Below the pieces are notes generated by a model, which saw only the letters and a list, made by a program, of their open reading frames with translations, had not been told where the DNA came from and did no database searches. From Taibaiella soli (GTDB taxonomy: Bacteria > Bacteroidota > Bacteroidia > Chitinophagales > Chitinophagaceae): a stretch of DNA of 40,698 bases. Position numbers and translations under genes: made by a program. Below, one piece after another: positions 1 through 6,937 of this stretch; position 1 is the stretch's first letter; each line of letters begins with the position of its first letter. The stretch lies in contig NZ_QKTW01000021.1 of assembly GCF_003236175.1 (NCBI RefSeq), positions 1 to 40,698 on the forward strand, written 5' to 3'.

Positions 1-1
1 C

Positions 2-256
2 AGTGGCAGCAGTATAAGAGGTAGAAATAAGATTCATAAAATGGCCAACAAAGACCTAAAGAAATTATTGCACATGGGAGCGAGATCGGTTGCAACTAAT
101 AACGCTGAATTCCGTAACTATTACGAACGCAAAAAAGCCGAAGGCAAACACGATCTGACTATAATTAATGCAATCAGGAATAAAATGGTGCTAAGGGTCG
201 TTGCTGTCATCAAGAATCAAAGAAAATATGTGAATAACTATCAAAAAGCAGCATAA
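2..256 (+). CDS. IS110-family transposase, C-terminal fragment (cut by window edge)
   Basis: The open frame runs in from the left edge without a start and ends in TAA, giving about 84 residues. The opening GSSIRGRNKIHKMANKDLKK and the following ARSVATNNAEFRNYYERK match the C-terminal part of IS110/IS116/IS902 (DEDD, Transposase_20 region) transposases as I know them. In that family the RuvC-like catalytic domain lies upstream, outside this window. The internal ATG at 41 is not a true start, because the conserved block begins before it. I could not identify the right end of the IS; IS110 elements usually lack long inverted repeats. Confidence 0.82.
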   Translation, partial: SGSSIRGRNKIHKMANKDLKKLLHMGARSVATNNAEFRNYYERKKAEGKHDLTIINAIRNKMVLRVVAVIKNQRKYVNNYQKAA

Positions 257-576
257 AAAGTATTTCGTTAAGTCATAGCAATCATTGCGAGGACGACACA
301 GGAGGACGTCGCAACCTGATTTCGCGCTGAGCAAATCCGCTTTAAGCATTCCAGCCGGAACATTCAAACTCAGATCACAAAAAATATAGTCCGCCGTGAA
401 ATCAGATCCCTACGTCGTCGCACCTCGGGACAACCATGGGATTCTTCGAGAAAAAATGACCAGCAACAGGAATCGCAGATTTAAGCGAAACTGTCCCGAA
501 TTTATGGGCGCTTCAATATTTTACGTATAGTTTTAAAGCAATTGCTTATTTTTTCGGCGTGAATCCCCGTAACTAA
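257..576. other. Gene-free spacer with dispersed palindromic repeat
   Basis: There is no plausible gene here. Positions 272-326 carry one copy of a GTCATTGCGAGG...CTGATTTCGCG intergenic repeat. Positions 396-429 carry an inverted partner half beginning GTGAAATCAGATCCC, which recurs almost unchanged at 10428-10461. At 536-547 there is a perfect 12-bp palindrome, AAGCAATTGCTT, just upstream of the kinase gene. A weak -7-like box (TAGTTTTA, 528-535) is the only promoter candidate. Confidence 0.6.
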
Positions 577-1344
577 ATGAACAATAACGATATTATCTAC
601 ACCGTCGTCTTTGCAGCACTGGCAATTTTGCTACTGATTGCCGGCGTTATCATCACCATTTTTATTGCGCACCGGCAAAAAACGAAACAGGAAATTGAAA
701 TGGCTCAGATGCAACTGAGTTATGAAAAGGAGATCCGTACGGTAGAACAGGAGGTGCAGGAACAAGTACTGGCCAACTTTTCTTCGGAACTCCACGATAA
801 TATCGGGCAATTGCTCACGCTGCTGCGTTTGCAGATTGAACAGGAAAAACTGGATAATCCTAACGATACGAAATTTGCAGGTATGGACGATACGCTGGAA
901 ATGACGATCAACCAGGTGCGCATGATGAGTCGTTCGCTCAATAGTGATTTTATTATGCAGGCCGGTCTGGTGAAAGCGCTTGATATTGAGATCAACCGTC
1001 TCAAGCAAATCAACTCGATACAGATTCATTGGGACAGTGATCATTCGGAACCGCATTTATCCAAAGACCAGCGCCTGATGGCTTTCCGCATTTTCCAGGA
1101 AATGCTGAATAATACACTGAAACACGCTAAGGCGAAGAATATTTACATTACGATGAAGGGAGATAAACAGCAATTCATGCTCTCGGTAAAAGACGATGGA
1201 ATTGGTTTTGATCTGAACAGCGTCATGAACAACGGCGCAAATGGCTTGAAAAATATCGTAAAACGTGCCGGTCTGGCGCAGCTCAACTGTGATATTCTCA
1301 CACAAAAAGGTGGGGGTTGCCAGTATGTAATCAAGAATTTTTGA
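577..1344 (+). CDS. Sensor histidine kinase, NarL/DegS type (HisKA_3 + HATPase)
   Basis: This 255-residue kinase should autophosphorylate and pass phosphate to the regulator encoded next. One N-terminal membrane helix (about residues 7-31) is followed by a coiled-coil-like linker. The dimerisation motif SSELHDNIGQLL places the phosphorylated His at about residue 73. The ATP-binding domain shows an N box (FQEMLNNTLKHAKA, from about 173), a G1 box (KDDGIGF, about 205-211) and a G2 region (GANGLKNI, about 220-227). There is no large sensor domain, so the signal is probably sensed in the membrane or through partners. Only 12 bases separate it from the response regulator, so they are almost certainly one operon. 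The family assignment is firm; the stimulus is unknown. Confidence 0.93.
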   Translation: MNNNDIIYTVVFAALAILLLIAGVIITIFIAHRQKTKQEIEMAQMQLSYEKEIRTVEQEVQEQVLANFSSELHDNIGQLLTLLRLQIEQEKLDNPNDTKFAGMDDTLEMTINQVRMMSRSLNSDFIMQAGLVKALDIEINRLKQINSIQIHWDSDHSEPHLSKDQRLMAFRIFQEMLNNTLKHAKAKNIYITMKGDKQQFMLSVKDDGIGFDLNSVMNNGANGLKNIVKRAGLAQLNCDILTQKGGGCQYVIKNF

Positions 1345-1356
1345 TAATATTGCGAC

Positions 1357-2019
1357 ATGAGCAATCCCCTGAAACTATGTTTAATTGACGATCACGTAAT
1401 TGTACGGAATGCGCTGAAAGGTCTGATTGAGAAATTGGGGAATTATAAGGTTTCACACCAATTCAATAATGGCAAAGAATTAACGGAAGCACTGCCATTT
1501 GCCGACGAACCTGATCTGCTGATTATGGATCTGAACATGCCTGAGATGGATGGCAAAACCACCATGCAATGGATGAAGACCAACAATGTAAAGTACCCGG
1601 TACTGATCCTTACTTTAGATACTACTGATAAAACAATTATTGAATTGTTTCGCCTCGGTGTGCGCGGTTATCTGCCCAAACACACGACTTCTGACCTGCT
1701 GAAAAAGGCGATTGACGATATTCTTACGTCTGGCTATCATCACAACGAACTGCTGACAAAAGCATTAATCACTGATCAGCAAAATGTAAATGATGATCAG
1801 AAGAAAGTGCTGGAAAAAATCACGGACCGCGAAATCCTTTTCCTGCAGCTGGTTTGCGATGAAGCGGAATACACGTATGATAAGATTGCAGAGAAGATGA
1901 ATGTGCACCGCCGTACAGTAGATGGTTACCGTGAATCGTTGTTTGAAAAATTCAATCTGAAATCAAAAACCGGCCTGGTTCTTTTCGCGATTAAATATCA
2001 GATTCACACGATTTCCTAA
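1357..2019 (+). CDS. Response regulator, NarL/FixJ family (REC + LuxR-type HTH)
   Basis: This 220-residue partner of the preceding kinase starts with a receiver domain: acidic pair D11-D12, phospho-acceptor D58 in LIMDLNMPEMDG, and the conserved Lys in GYLPKH near residue 109. A linker leads to a C-terminal LuxR-type helix-turn-helix beginning KITDREILFLQLVC, with a recognition region around YDKIAEKMNVHRRTVDGY. Phosphorylation should control dimerisation and DNA binding. A strong terminator follows, so the pair forms a closed bicistronic unit. The targets cannot be read from the sequence. Confidence 0.95.
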   Translation: MSNPLKLCLIDDHVIVRNALKGLIEKLGNYKVSHQFNNGKELTEALPFADEPDLLIMDLNMPEMDGKTTMQWMKTNNVKYPVLILTLDTTDKTIIELFRLGVRGYLPKHTTSDLLKKAIDDILTSGYHHNELLTKALITDQQNVNDDQKKVLEKITDREILFLQLVCDEAEYTYDKIAEKMNVHRRTVDGYRESLFEKFNLKSKTGLVLFAIKYQIHTIS

Positions 2020-2078
2020 GCGGTGATTTTTCAACTGAGCTATCGGTGTCATAGTGAGGCAAACTATATATCATTTCT

Positions 2079-2117
2079 AACGGTCCGACGGCTCCAAAGT
2101 CATCGGACCGTTTTCTT
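2079..2117 (+). terminator. Rho-independent terminator of the two-component operon
   Basis: A perfect 10-bp stem, AACGGTCCGA / TCGGACCGTT, has a 14-base loop and is followed by TTCTTTT. It lies 60 bases after the regulator stop codon. Confidence 0.85.
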
Positions 2118-2185
2118 TTAGCAACAAAGGGAGATTCGAGCCACACACCATGCTTCGACTGCACTTGGCACAACAACGCTGTCGC

Positions 2186-2220
2186 AAATCAGACATCGGA
2201 AATCAGCCATCAGCGATTCA
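2186..2220. repeat. Degenerate heptamer array (AAATCAG/ACATCAG words)
   Basis: There are five consecutive 7-base units: AAATCAG, ACATCGG, AAATCAG, CCATCAG, CGATTCA. The array overlaps the 3' end of tspO, and its TGA stop on the minus strand is one of the CTGAT words of the array. It is one member of a window-wide set of period-7 arrays. Confidence 0.75.
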
Positions 2221-2716
2221 ATAACGGGTCCGGATTTTTTACTGCCGTATACCAGGCGACGCTGCTGGCAAACCAGGTCCAGACGAGCAGTGGCGCGTAA
2301 TTAGCTGCTAATTTTTTGTCTTTACGAATGGCAATAACGAAACTAGCCAAGGCTAAAAGCGCATCAGTCTGCGTCCAGACAGCGCCCAATACCGGACTGC
2401 GTTTTTTAAAGAACACATAACCGAAACTGAAAAAACAAACCCAGATAGCGGCCTGCATACCGAGCAGTTTTTTACGATCTTCTACATCGGCTTCTTTGTC
2501 CATCAACCTAAATAAGGCGCGGATCAGAAATAGATTATTAAACGTCCACGCAGGCCCGAAAAGCCAGCCCGGCGGTGCCCAAACGGGCGTCTTCAATTTT
2601 TTGTTGTAATATTTTTCTGTCTTTGTCCGCTTGCCGGAACTAAGCATTCCCAAAACGGAAACGGCTGCTGTAAGTAAGGAAATCTTCAGCCAAAGGAATT
2701 TTTCTTCTCGTCTCAT
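2210..2716 (-). CDS. tspO: TspO/MBR family protein (tryptophan-rich sensory protein)
   Basis: This 168-residue membrane protein belongs to the TspO/translocator protein family, whose members bind porphyrins and other hydrophobic ligands. Diagnostic features are KTPVWAPPGWLFGPAWTFNN near residues 43-62 (the family's W-P-P-x-W/FGPxWT signature) and the tryptophan-rich last segment LLVWTWFASSVAWYTAVKNP. Five hydrophobic helices are expected and can be placed. The N-terminal stretch is slightly longer than usual. The gene's stop lies inside a heptamer repeat array, so its last residues may have been set by repeat insertion. Confidence 0.88.
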   Translation of the reverse strand: MRREEKFLWLKISLLTAAVSVLGMLSSGKRTKTEKYYNKKLKTPVWAPPGWLFGPAWTFNNLFLIRALFRLMDKEADVEDRKKLLGMQAAIWVCFFSFGYVFFKKRSPVLGAVWTQTDALLALASFVIAIRKDKKLAANYAPLLVWTWFASSVAWYTAVKNPDPLLNR

Positions 2717-2843
2717 GATATCAGATTTTCGGAATCGCCGTTATCAATCATCAACCAAAAGCAGGCGAAAACCAATCAGCGACATCTAGAGAACGTCAAT
2801 ATCATGCCAATGGAGGCTGTAACTTCGGGATTTGTATGTCCAA

Positions 2844-2899
2844 CAAGTTGTAACTTGAAAAGTTTATCTATTTGACCTTTGACCTTTGACTATCAGCGA
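2844..2899. repeat. Degenerate heptamer array (TTTGACC words)
   Basis: Period-7 register runs CAAGTTG, TAACTTG, AAAAGTT, TATCTAT, TTGACCT, TTGACCT, TTGACTA, TCAGCGA. The stop codon of the neighbouring minus-strand outer-membrane gene (2893-2895) lies within it. The block sharing AAGTTTATCTGTTTTGACC recurs at 6846-6862. Confidence 0.75.
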
Positions 2900-3558
2900 T
2901 AAAAACGAACACCGGCTGTCCCCCAGAAAGACGAAAGACTACCAGCGAGAAAACGAATCTGCTCCGGGGCATTTACGATATTGTCATCGAGCATAGAAGA
3001 ATACATCAATGAACCATAAACCGATACGCGTTTATTCAGCCTGCCCATCATGCCTAGTTCAAAGAATCCACGCAATTGCAGCCGCTTAAAATCAGAAGCA
3101 TTGCTTCCCTGCGCTACATCTGTGGCATTGTATACATTTTGGCGATCAAATTGCGCAGCCACACAGTAATCAACAGCTATGCCAGCAGCTGCGAAAGGCG
3201 ACAGCCATTTCTTTTTACCAAGCGAACAAATGGGATATTGCAGCCCGAAAGGCAGAGAAATATATTCTTGTTTCTGATGATTGAGTTGAAGGCCGTTTTT
3301 GCGATAGCACATATAATAGTCATAATACACCACCCGCAGCCCTGTTATTAGTTCAATCTTCTTATTAGTAATGTACCCGCCAGAAAAACCGCCATTGATG
3401 GCAAAACCCTTCCGGAGGTTGTTAATTTTACCGGTATTGTAGTTACCCGTAACGCCGTATGCACCCGAAACGCCCATATACCAGCGCCCCGACTGTGCAA
3501 AATCTGAGCAGGAAATAAGTAAACAAAAAATCAATAGAAGGATTCTAGGATAACTCAT
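2893..3558 (-). CDS. Outer-membrane beta-barrel protein, paralogue 1 of 5
   Basis: This secreted 221-residue protein has a signal peptide (about residues 1-21, ending SDFAQ). Alternating amphipathic strands rich in Gly and aromatic residues fit the small porin/OmpW-like beta-barrel class common in Bacteroidota. The last strand, WGTAGVRFYR, ends near an aromatic residue as a BAM beta-signal would. It is the most diverged member of the array, with an LGKKKW segment in place of the paralogues' LAGP segment. Its ATG lies only 15 bases after the stop of the next upstream paralogue, separated by a copy of the 15-bp palindrome, so the two are probably co-transcribed. Substrate and role are unknown. 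Confidence 0.75.
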   Translation of the reverse strand: MSYPRILLLIFCLLISCSDFAQSGRWYMGVSGAYGVTGNYNTGKINNLRKGFAINGGFSGGYITNKKIELITGLRVVYYDYYMCYRKNGLQLNHQKQEYISLPFGLQYPICSLGKKKWLSPFAAAGIAVDYCVAAQFDRQNVYNATDVAQGSNASDFKRLQLRGFFELGMMGRLNKRVSVYGSLMYSSMLDDNIVNAPEQIRFLAGSLSSFWGTAGVRFYR

Positions 3559-3559
3559 G

Positions 3560-3574
3560 AAACATCTGACGTTT
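3560..3574. repeat. 15-bp palindrome copy 1 (AAACATCTGACGTTT)
   Basis: This near-perfect palindrome fills the gap between two outer-membrane paralogues. One base differs from the perfect form at 4326. Confidence 0.7.
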
Positions 3575-4275
3575 TAATAACGGACGTCATGAAAATAATT
3601 CGACTTGGGTCGTCTTCTCTGATCACGTCCGATGCGAAGATCCGACAGATGATATTCATATCCAAGTTGCATGGCCATTGTAGTATGCGAATTACCCGAT
3701 GGTGCGCTCATAACATGGTAAGTATCGCCCAGCATTGTAGATAATTGCCATCCGATAACAATTGCAGCATTTGCGCCGGCATTGATATGGAAACCCCAGC
3801 CCAAAGAAGGTTTTACATTAACAGCCGTACAATCTCCGCGGTTATCTTTGGTTGGATAGGCATAAGGAGACTGGGAATTACTGCTGAAATGAGCAGCAAC
3901 AAGCACACAAACGGAAATCGCCGGTTCTATATAAAATTTAGCGCCACGTGCAGGGCCAGCCAACACTTTCATTCCAATTGGCAGTTCAAGAAAATCCAAA
4001 GACTGCGTGCCATCTTCACCATGATAACCCGCGCCATATTTAAAATGTGTGTATTGAATACCTGTAAACCCACCCACAATCCCGTTGGGACCGTAGTACC
4101 CTACTTTACATCCTGAAGTTGTAGAGAACTCCCCACCAGGGAAATATGCTTGCGGATTATACATTAATCCGGGATTTACATTAACGCCGAAATAAAGGCC
4201 ATCGCTAAGCGACTGAGCAAAATTTAAGACAGGCAGCAATAAAAGAATCAGGGTTTGCAGCAGGTTACGATTCAT
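3574..4275 (-). CDS. Outer-membrane beta-barrel protein, paralogue 2 of 5
   Basis: This 233-residue protein has a signal peptide (about 1-20, VLNFAQ). The mature N-terminus, SDGLYFGVNVNPGLMYNP, is shared with paralogues 3 and 4, as are GIQYTHFKY, LDFLELPIG, KFYIEPAISVC and KPSLGWGFH. It carries the Cys pair (SVC and DC) found in paralogues 2-4. After the final strand (LGYEYHL) comes a basic tail of about 25 residues ending in HDVRY, so the protein still ends in an aromatic residue. The 45 bases upstream are nearly identical to those of paralogue 3, pointing to a recent duplication that carried its leader. Function is not recognisable beyond an outer-membrane barrel. Confidence 0.77.
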   Translation of the reverse strand: MNRNLLQTLILLLLPVLNFAQSLSDGLYFGVNVNPGLMYNPQAYFPGGEFSTTSGCKVGYYGPNGIVGGFTGIQYTHFKYGAGYHGEDGTQSLDFLELPIGMKVLAGPARGAKFYIEPAISVCVLVAAHFSSNSQSPYAYPTKDNRGDCTAVNVKPSLGWGFHINAGANAAIVIGWQLSTMLGDTYHVMSAPSGNSHTTMAMQLGYEYHLSDLRIGRDQRRRPKSNYFHDVRY

Positions 4276-4320
4276 AAGGAAGATTTATTACAATACGCAG
4301 GATCGTCATCAAACCCCTAC
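4276..4320 (-). promoter_or_regulatory. Conserved upstream element, copy A
   Basis: This 45-bp block immediately before the start codon reads, on the minus strand, GTAGGGGTTTGATGACG and later GCGTATTGTAATAAA. It matches copy B (5023-5067) at 41 of 45 positions. It could be a promoter with 5' leader or only a duplication footprint; it does not fit the TAnnTTTG consensus well. Confidence 0.5.
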
Positions 4321-4325
4321 GCAAA

Positions 4326-4340
4326 AAACATCTGATGTTT
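4326..4340. repeat. 15-bp palindrome copy 2 (AAACATCTGATGTTT)
   Basis: This perfect palindrome with a single central T overlaps the TAA stop of paralogue 3 by two bases. Confidence 0.75.
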
Positions 4341-5022
4341 AATGTGGTCCGCGATAATGATTGGGTGGTGCGTCCTTTCCTCTTCGAATATCTTTCAGGT
4401 GGTATTCAAAAGCTAACTGCAATGCGCCTGTAAGATGCGAATTTTGTTCAGGCACATATTCACTCGGTTTGTAGGTATTGGTGACGGTTGCAGACACTTG
4501 CACACCAATATTGATCGCACAATGCGCACCCGCACTAAAATGGAAGCCTGCACCCAGTGATGGTTTCACAACAACAGGAGCACATTCGCTTTTATTATTT
4601 CCACTTGGGTAAAAGTCAGGCCGGTTAGAATAATTATCAAAACTTGCAGCGGTCACAAAACATAATGATACTGCCGGTTCAATATAGAATTTGGTTCGAC
4701 GATATGGACCGGCTAAAATTTCCGCGCCAAAGGGAATTTCAAGATAACTTAACTTTTGAATGGCTCCATGCTCGGAGCCCATGTAATAATTGTAGCGTGT
4801 AGATTGAATTCCGGAAAAAAAGCCAATAATATGCGTTGGCGTAAAGTAACCTGCCTTCACGCCAGCGGTAAACGTTTTGGACCCAAATGGAGCCTCCGAT
4901 GGGTTGAACATCCGGCCAGGATTTACATTAGCGCTAAAATAAAGTCCGCTACTAAAGGTCTGCGCGAAACTTAGGACAGATAGCAATAAAAGAACCAGGG
5001 TTTGTAGCAGGTTGCGAATCAT
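4339..5022 (-). CDS. Outer-membrane beta-barrel protein, paralogue 3 of 5
   Basis: This 227-residue protein has a signal peptide (VLSFAQ, about 1-20). The mature sequence opens SSGLYFSANVNPGRMFNP and aligns throughout with paralogue 2: SYLEIPFGAEILAGP, KFYIEPAVSLC, KPSLGAGFHFSAGAH and LAFEYHL. The conserved Cys pair (SLC and SEC) is present. The C-terminal extension is shorter, ending in YRGPH. Its stop codon is embedded in the 15-bp palindrome. About 63 bases separate it from paralogue 2, mostly the conserved upstream element. It is probably a barrel of eight or more strands; transport or adhesion roles cannot be told from sequence. Confidence 0.77.
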   Translation of the reverse strand: MIRNLLQTLVLLLLSVLSFAQTFSSGLYFSANVNPGRMFNPSEAPFGSKTFTAGVKAGYFTPTHIIGFFSGIQSTRYNYYMGSEHGAIQKLSYLEIPFGAEILAGPYRRTKFYIEPAVSLCFVTAASFDNYSNRPDFYPSGNNKSECAPVVVKPSLGAGFHFSAGAHCAINIGVQVSATVTNTYKPSEYVPEQNSHLTGALQLAFEYHLKDIRRGKDAPPNHYRGPH

Positions 5023-5067
5023 AAGGGAGGTTTATTACAATACGCAGCATCGTCGTCAAACCCCTAC
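5023..5067 (-). promoter_or_regulatory. Conserved upstream element, copy B
   Basis: Nearly identical to copy A, directly abutting the ATG of paralogue 3. The preserved core GCGTATTGTAATAAA and the distal GTAGGGGTTTG are the strongest parts. Confidence 0.5.
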
Positions 5068-5128
5068 ATTTCAAACAAAACAAGAAAAACAATTTTACAA
5101 ATTACCAGAAAACAACCCATCAGCAACG

Positions 5129-5143
5129 AAACATCTGATGTTT
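5129..5143. repeat. 15-bp palindrome copy 3 (AAACATCTGATGTTT)
   Basis: Perfect copy, overlapping the TAA stop of paralogue 4 by two bases, exactly as copy 2 overlaps that of paralogue 3. Confidence 0.75.
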
Positions 5144-5864
5144 ACCAATTAACATCATAATAGTCACTTGAACCCGAACCAGAACGCGATCTGTATTTTG
5201 ATTTTGGAATAACGGTTTCATAAAGGCTGCCTAAATGATATTCGAAACCCAACTGCATCGTTACCGCCGACAAATGCGTGCTAGCCGGGCGAGGCAATGA
5301 TTCTTTGTAAAGGCTACTGATATTAGTCGCCATCTGCCAGCCGAGATTAATTGCTAAATGTTCACTTGCTTTAAAATGAAAACCCCAGCCAAGAGACGGC
5401 CTCAATATCACCTGTTTGCAGTCCGCTTTGTTGTCTCCGGGCGCATACTTAAAAGCACCATCCTTATAGGCACCTTGAAATTCCGCATTCCCCAGAAAGC
5501 AAATAGATAATGCCGGTTCAAAATACATCTTGACTTTAGAAGCCCCACCACCGACGATTCTAAGACCTACAGGCACCTCCAGAAAATCTGCGATCTGCGT
5601 GCCGCCATATTCCCGATCGACACTATACTTGTAATGCGCATACTGAAGACCTGTAAATACCGAAACATTCGCACCCGGAATTGTATATCCCGCTTTAATT
5701 CCAGAAGTAGTGGTTAGTGCTGCATAAGGGAAATAACTACCCGGATCATACACCAGACCAGCGTTAAAATTTACGCCAAAGTAAAGGCCATCAGTGAAGG
5801 GTTTAGCAAAACCGGAAATAGAAACAATTAAAAGGAGAAGGGTCCGTAATAGGTGGCGGATCAT
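5142..5864 (-). CDS. Outer-membrane beta-barrel protein, paralogue 4 of 5
   Basis: This 240-residue protein has a signal peptide (SISGFAK, about 1-21) and the mature start TDGLYFGVNFNAGLVYDP. Shared blocks with paralogues 2 and 3 are GLQYAHYKY, ADFLEVPVGLRIVGG, KMYFEPALSIC, LRPSLGWGFHFKASEH and LGFEYHLGSL. It has the Cys pair (SIC and ADC). The tail after the last canonical strand is the longest, Ser/Arg/Gly-rich (KSKYRSRSGSGSSDYYDVNW), and ends in Trp. Its upstream element is the most diverged of the three copies, so it probably split off first from the ancestor of paralogues 2 and 3. Confidence 0.77.
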   Translation of the reverse strand: MIRHLLRTLLLLIVSISGFAKPFTDGLYFGVNFNAGLVYDPGSYFPYAALTTTSGIKAGYTIPGANVSVFTGLQYAHYKYSVDREYGGTQIADFLEVPVGLRIVGGGASKVKMYFEPALSICFLGNAEFQGAYKDGAFKYAPGDNKADCKQVILRPSLGWGFHFKASEHLAINLGWQMATNISSLYKESLPRPASTHLSAVTMQLGFEYHLGSLYETVIPKSKYRSRSGSGSSDYYDVNW

Positions 5865-5910
5865 AAATGATTGTTTATCTGAATACGCAAAATCAACAGC
5901 AAACCCCTAC
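5865..5910 (-). promoter_or_regulatory. Conserved upstream element, copy C (diverged)
   Basis: On the minus strand GTAGGGGTTTGCTG and TGCGTATTC are kept relative to copies A and B, while the segment nearest the ATG has drifted. Confidence 0.4.
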
Positions 5911-5968
5911 GCTGCTTTCGAAAAATATCGGAGAAGTAATATCAAACGGCAATCAGAAAAACAGAACA

Positions 5969-5983
5969 AAACATCTGACGTTT
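5969..5983. repeat. 15-bp palindrome copy 4 (AAACATCTGACGTTT)
   Basis: This copy has the same one-base variant as copy 1. Unlike the others it lies about 115 bases beyond the stop of the adjacent gene (paralogue 5). A TAA still overlaps it in the same relative position, hinting that paralogue 5 once ended here. Confidence 0.65.
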
Positions 5984-6097
5984 ACTCACTGAATCCTTTA
6001 TACTTTGATTACAGGAACACCGAAAAATCATTGTACGACGACCCGACAAAGCCCAAGGCTGGAAATAATAAAAACAATGGGGGCTTTAACACGAAAC

Positions 6098-6760
6098 TTA
6101 TCTGTTCGGCGAATGATTGAAATAAAACAACATGCCAATTTTCAGCGCAGCGACTGTCATCGTGCATTTATTTGTTCCTACCGGAACGGAATTTGTTTTG
6201 TGTACATCATTGAGCGCCGACGAAAGGTGCCAGCCGACTGAAAAGAAAGCATTATCACTAAGCCGGTGCAACCAACCTATATCGAGAAATGGCTTGGGGA
6301 CGGTCAATACAAAATCCTGCGTGTTTGTTCCCGAAACATAGTAGCCATTGGGACCTTCGGCACTGGCAGAAAACTTGGCATAAGTACGGATTGAGAAAAT
6401 AATGCCGGCATTGAAGAAAAGTGAACTCGGCTTGCTGAGCTTTAAAACATAACGAAAAGCAATTGGCAGCTCGAGATAGTAAAGCGTTTGCGTTCCGGGC
6501 AGATAACTTACTTTTTCATTGAGCCGATAAGCGTAGCCATGATATTGTAAACCGGTGTAGATTCCGTAACTGCTGTCGTTCATATACACCGCGTCCAGGC
6601 CTACATTCATCGTACCGCCAATGCGAGGACCATCGTATGCATTTTGATTGTCCATAATTCCGGGTGTAAGTTCAGCACCAAGGCAAAAACCCTTTTGCTG
6701 CGCTTTTACACAAAAATGCAGCAAACAAAAAGAAAAGAACAGGAGTAAAAAACGGGCCAT
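6098..6760 (-). CDS. Outer-membrane beta-barrel protein, paralogue 5 of 5
   Basis: This 220-residue protein has a signal peptide (LHFCVKAQ, about 1-21) and a mature start GFCLGAELTPGIMDNQ. It retains the family pattern (YTGLQYHGYAYRL, LYYLELPIAFRYVLK, VPKPFLDIGW, ALKIGMLFYFNH) but lacks the Cys pair of paralogues 2-4 and ends four residues after the last strand. The missing tail, together with the in-line palindrome 115 bases downstream, is compatible with a frameshift or truncation of an ancestral longer C-terminus. It is the first gene of the minus-strand array and has none of the shared upstream element. Confidence 0.73.
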   Translation of the reverse strand: MARFLLLFFSFCLLHFCVKAQQKGFCLGAELTPGIMDNQNAYDGPRIGGTMNVGLDAVYMNDSSYGIYTGLQYHGYAYRLNEKVSYLPGTQTLYYLELPIAFRYVLKLSKPSSLFFNAGIIFSIRTYAKFSASAEGPNGYYVSGTNTQDFVLTVPKPFLDIGWLHRLSDNAFFSVGWHLSSALNDVHKTNSVPVGTNKCTMTVAALKIGMLFYFNHSPNR

Positions 6761-6811
6761 AGAAATTGGTAAAATTGAAAAACGGAAATAGGGTAATTTT
6801 AGTATGTATGA

Positions 6812-6936
6812 GTTATAAGTTGTACGTTATAAGTTGTATTTTGGAAAGTTTATCTGTTTTGACCTTTGACGTTTGCCATTCGACTCCGCTCAGGCTGACA
6901 AAAGGAATTTTTGACTTTTGACTTTTGACCATTGAC
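6812..6936. repeat. Heptamer arrays (GTTATAA / GTTGTAT, then TTTTGAC words)
   Basis: The first block, 6812-6874, runs GTTATAA, GTTGTAC, GTTATAA, GTTGTAT and on through CTGTTTT, GACCTTT, GACGTTT in constant 7-base register. A CGACTCCGCTCAGGCTGACA remnant (6881-6900) of the common GTCATNCTGAGCGGAGTCG repeat follows. A second block of TTTTGAC (three times) and CATTGAC fills 6909-6936 and touches the stop codon of dusB. Confidence 0.75.
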
Positions 6937-6937
6937 C

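Noticed and set aside
6005-6341. Plus-strand frames opposite OMP paralogue 5 and its 3' spacer
   Set aside because: They are antisense to a gene with a clear signal peptide and barrel pattern and have no independent support.
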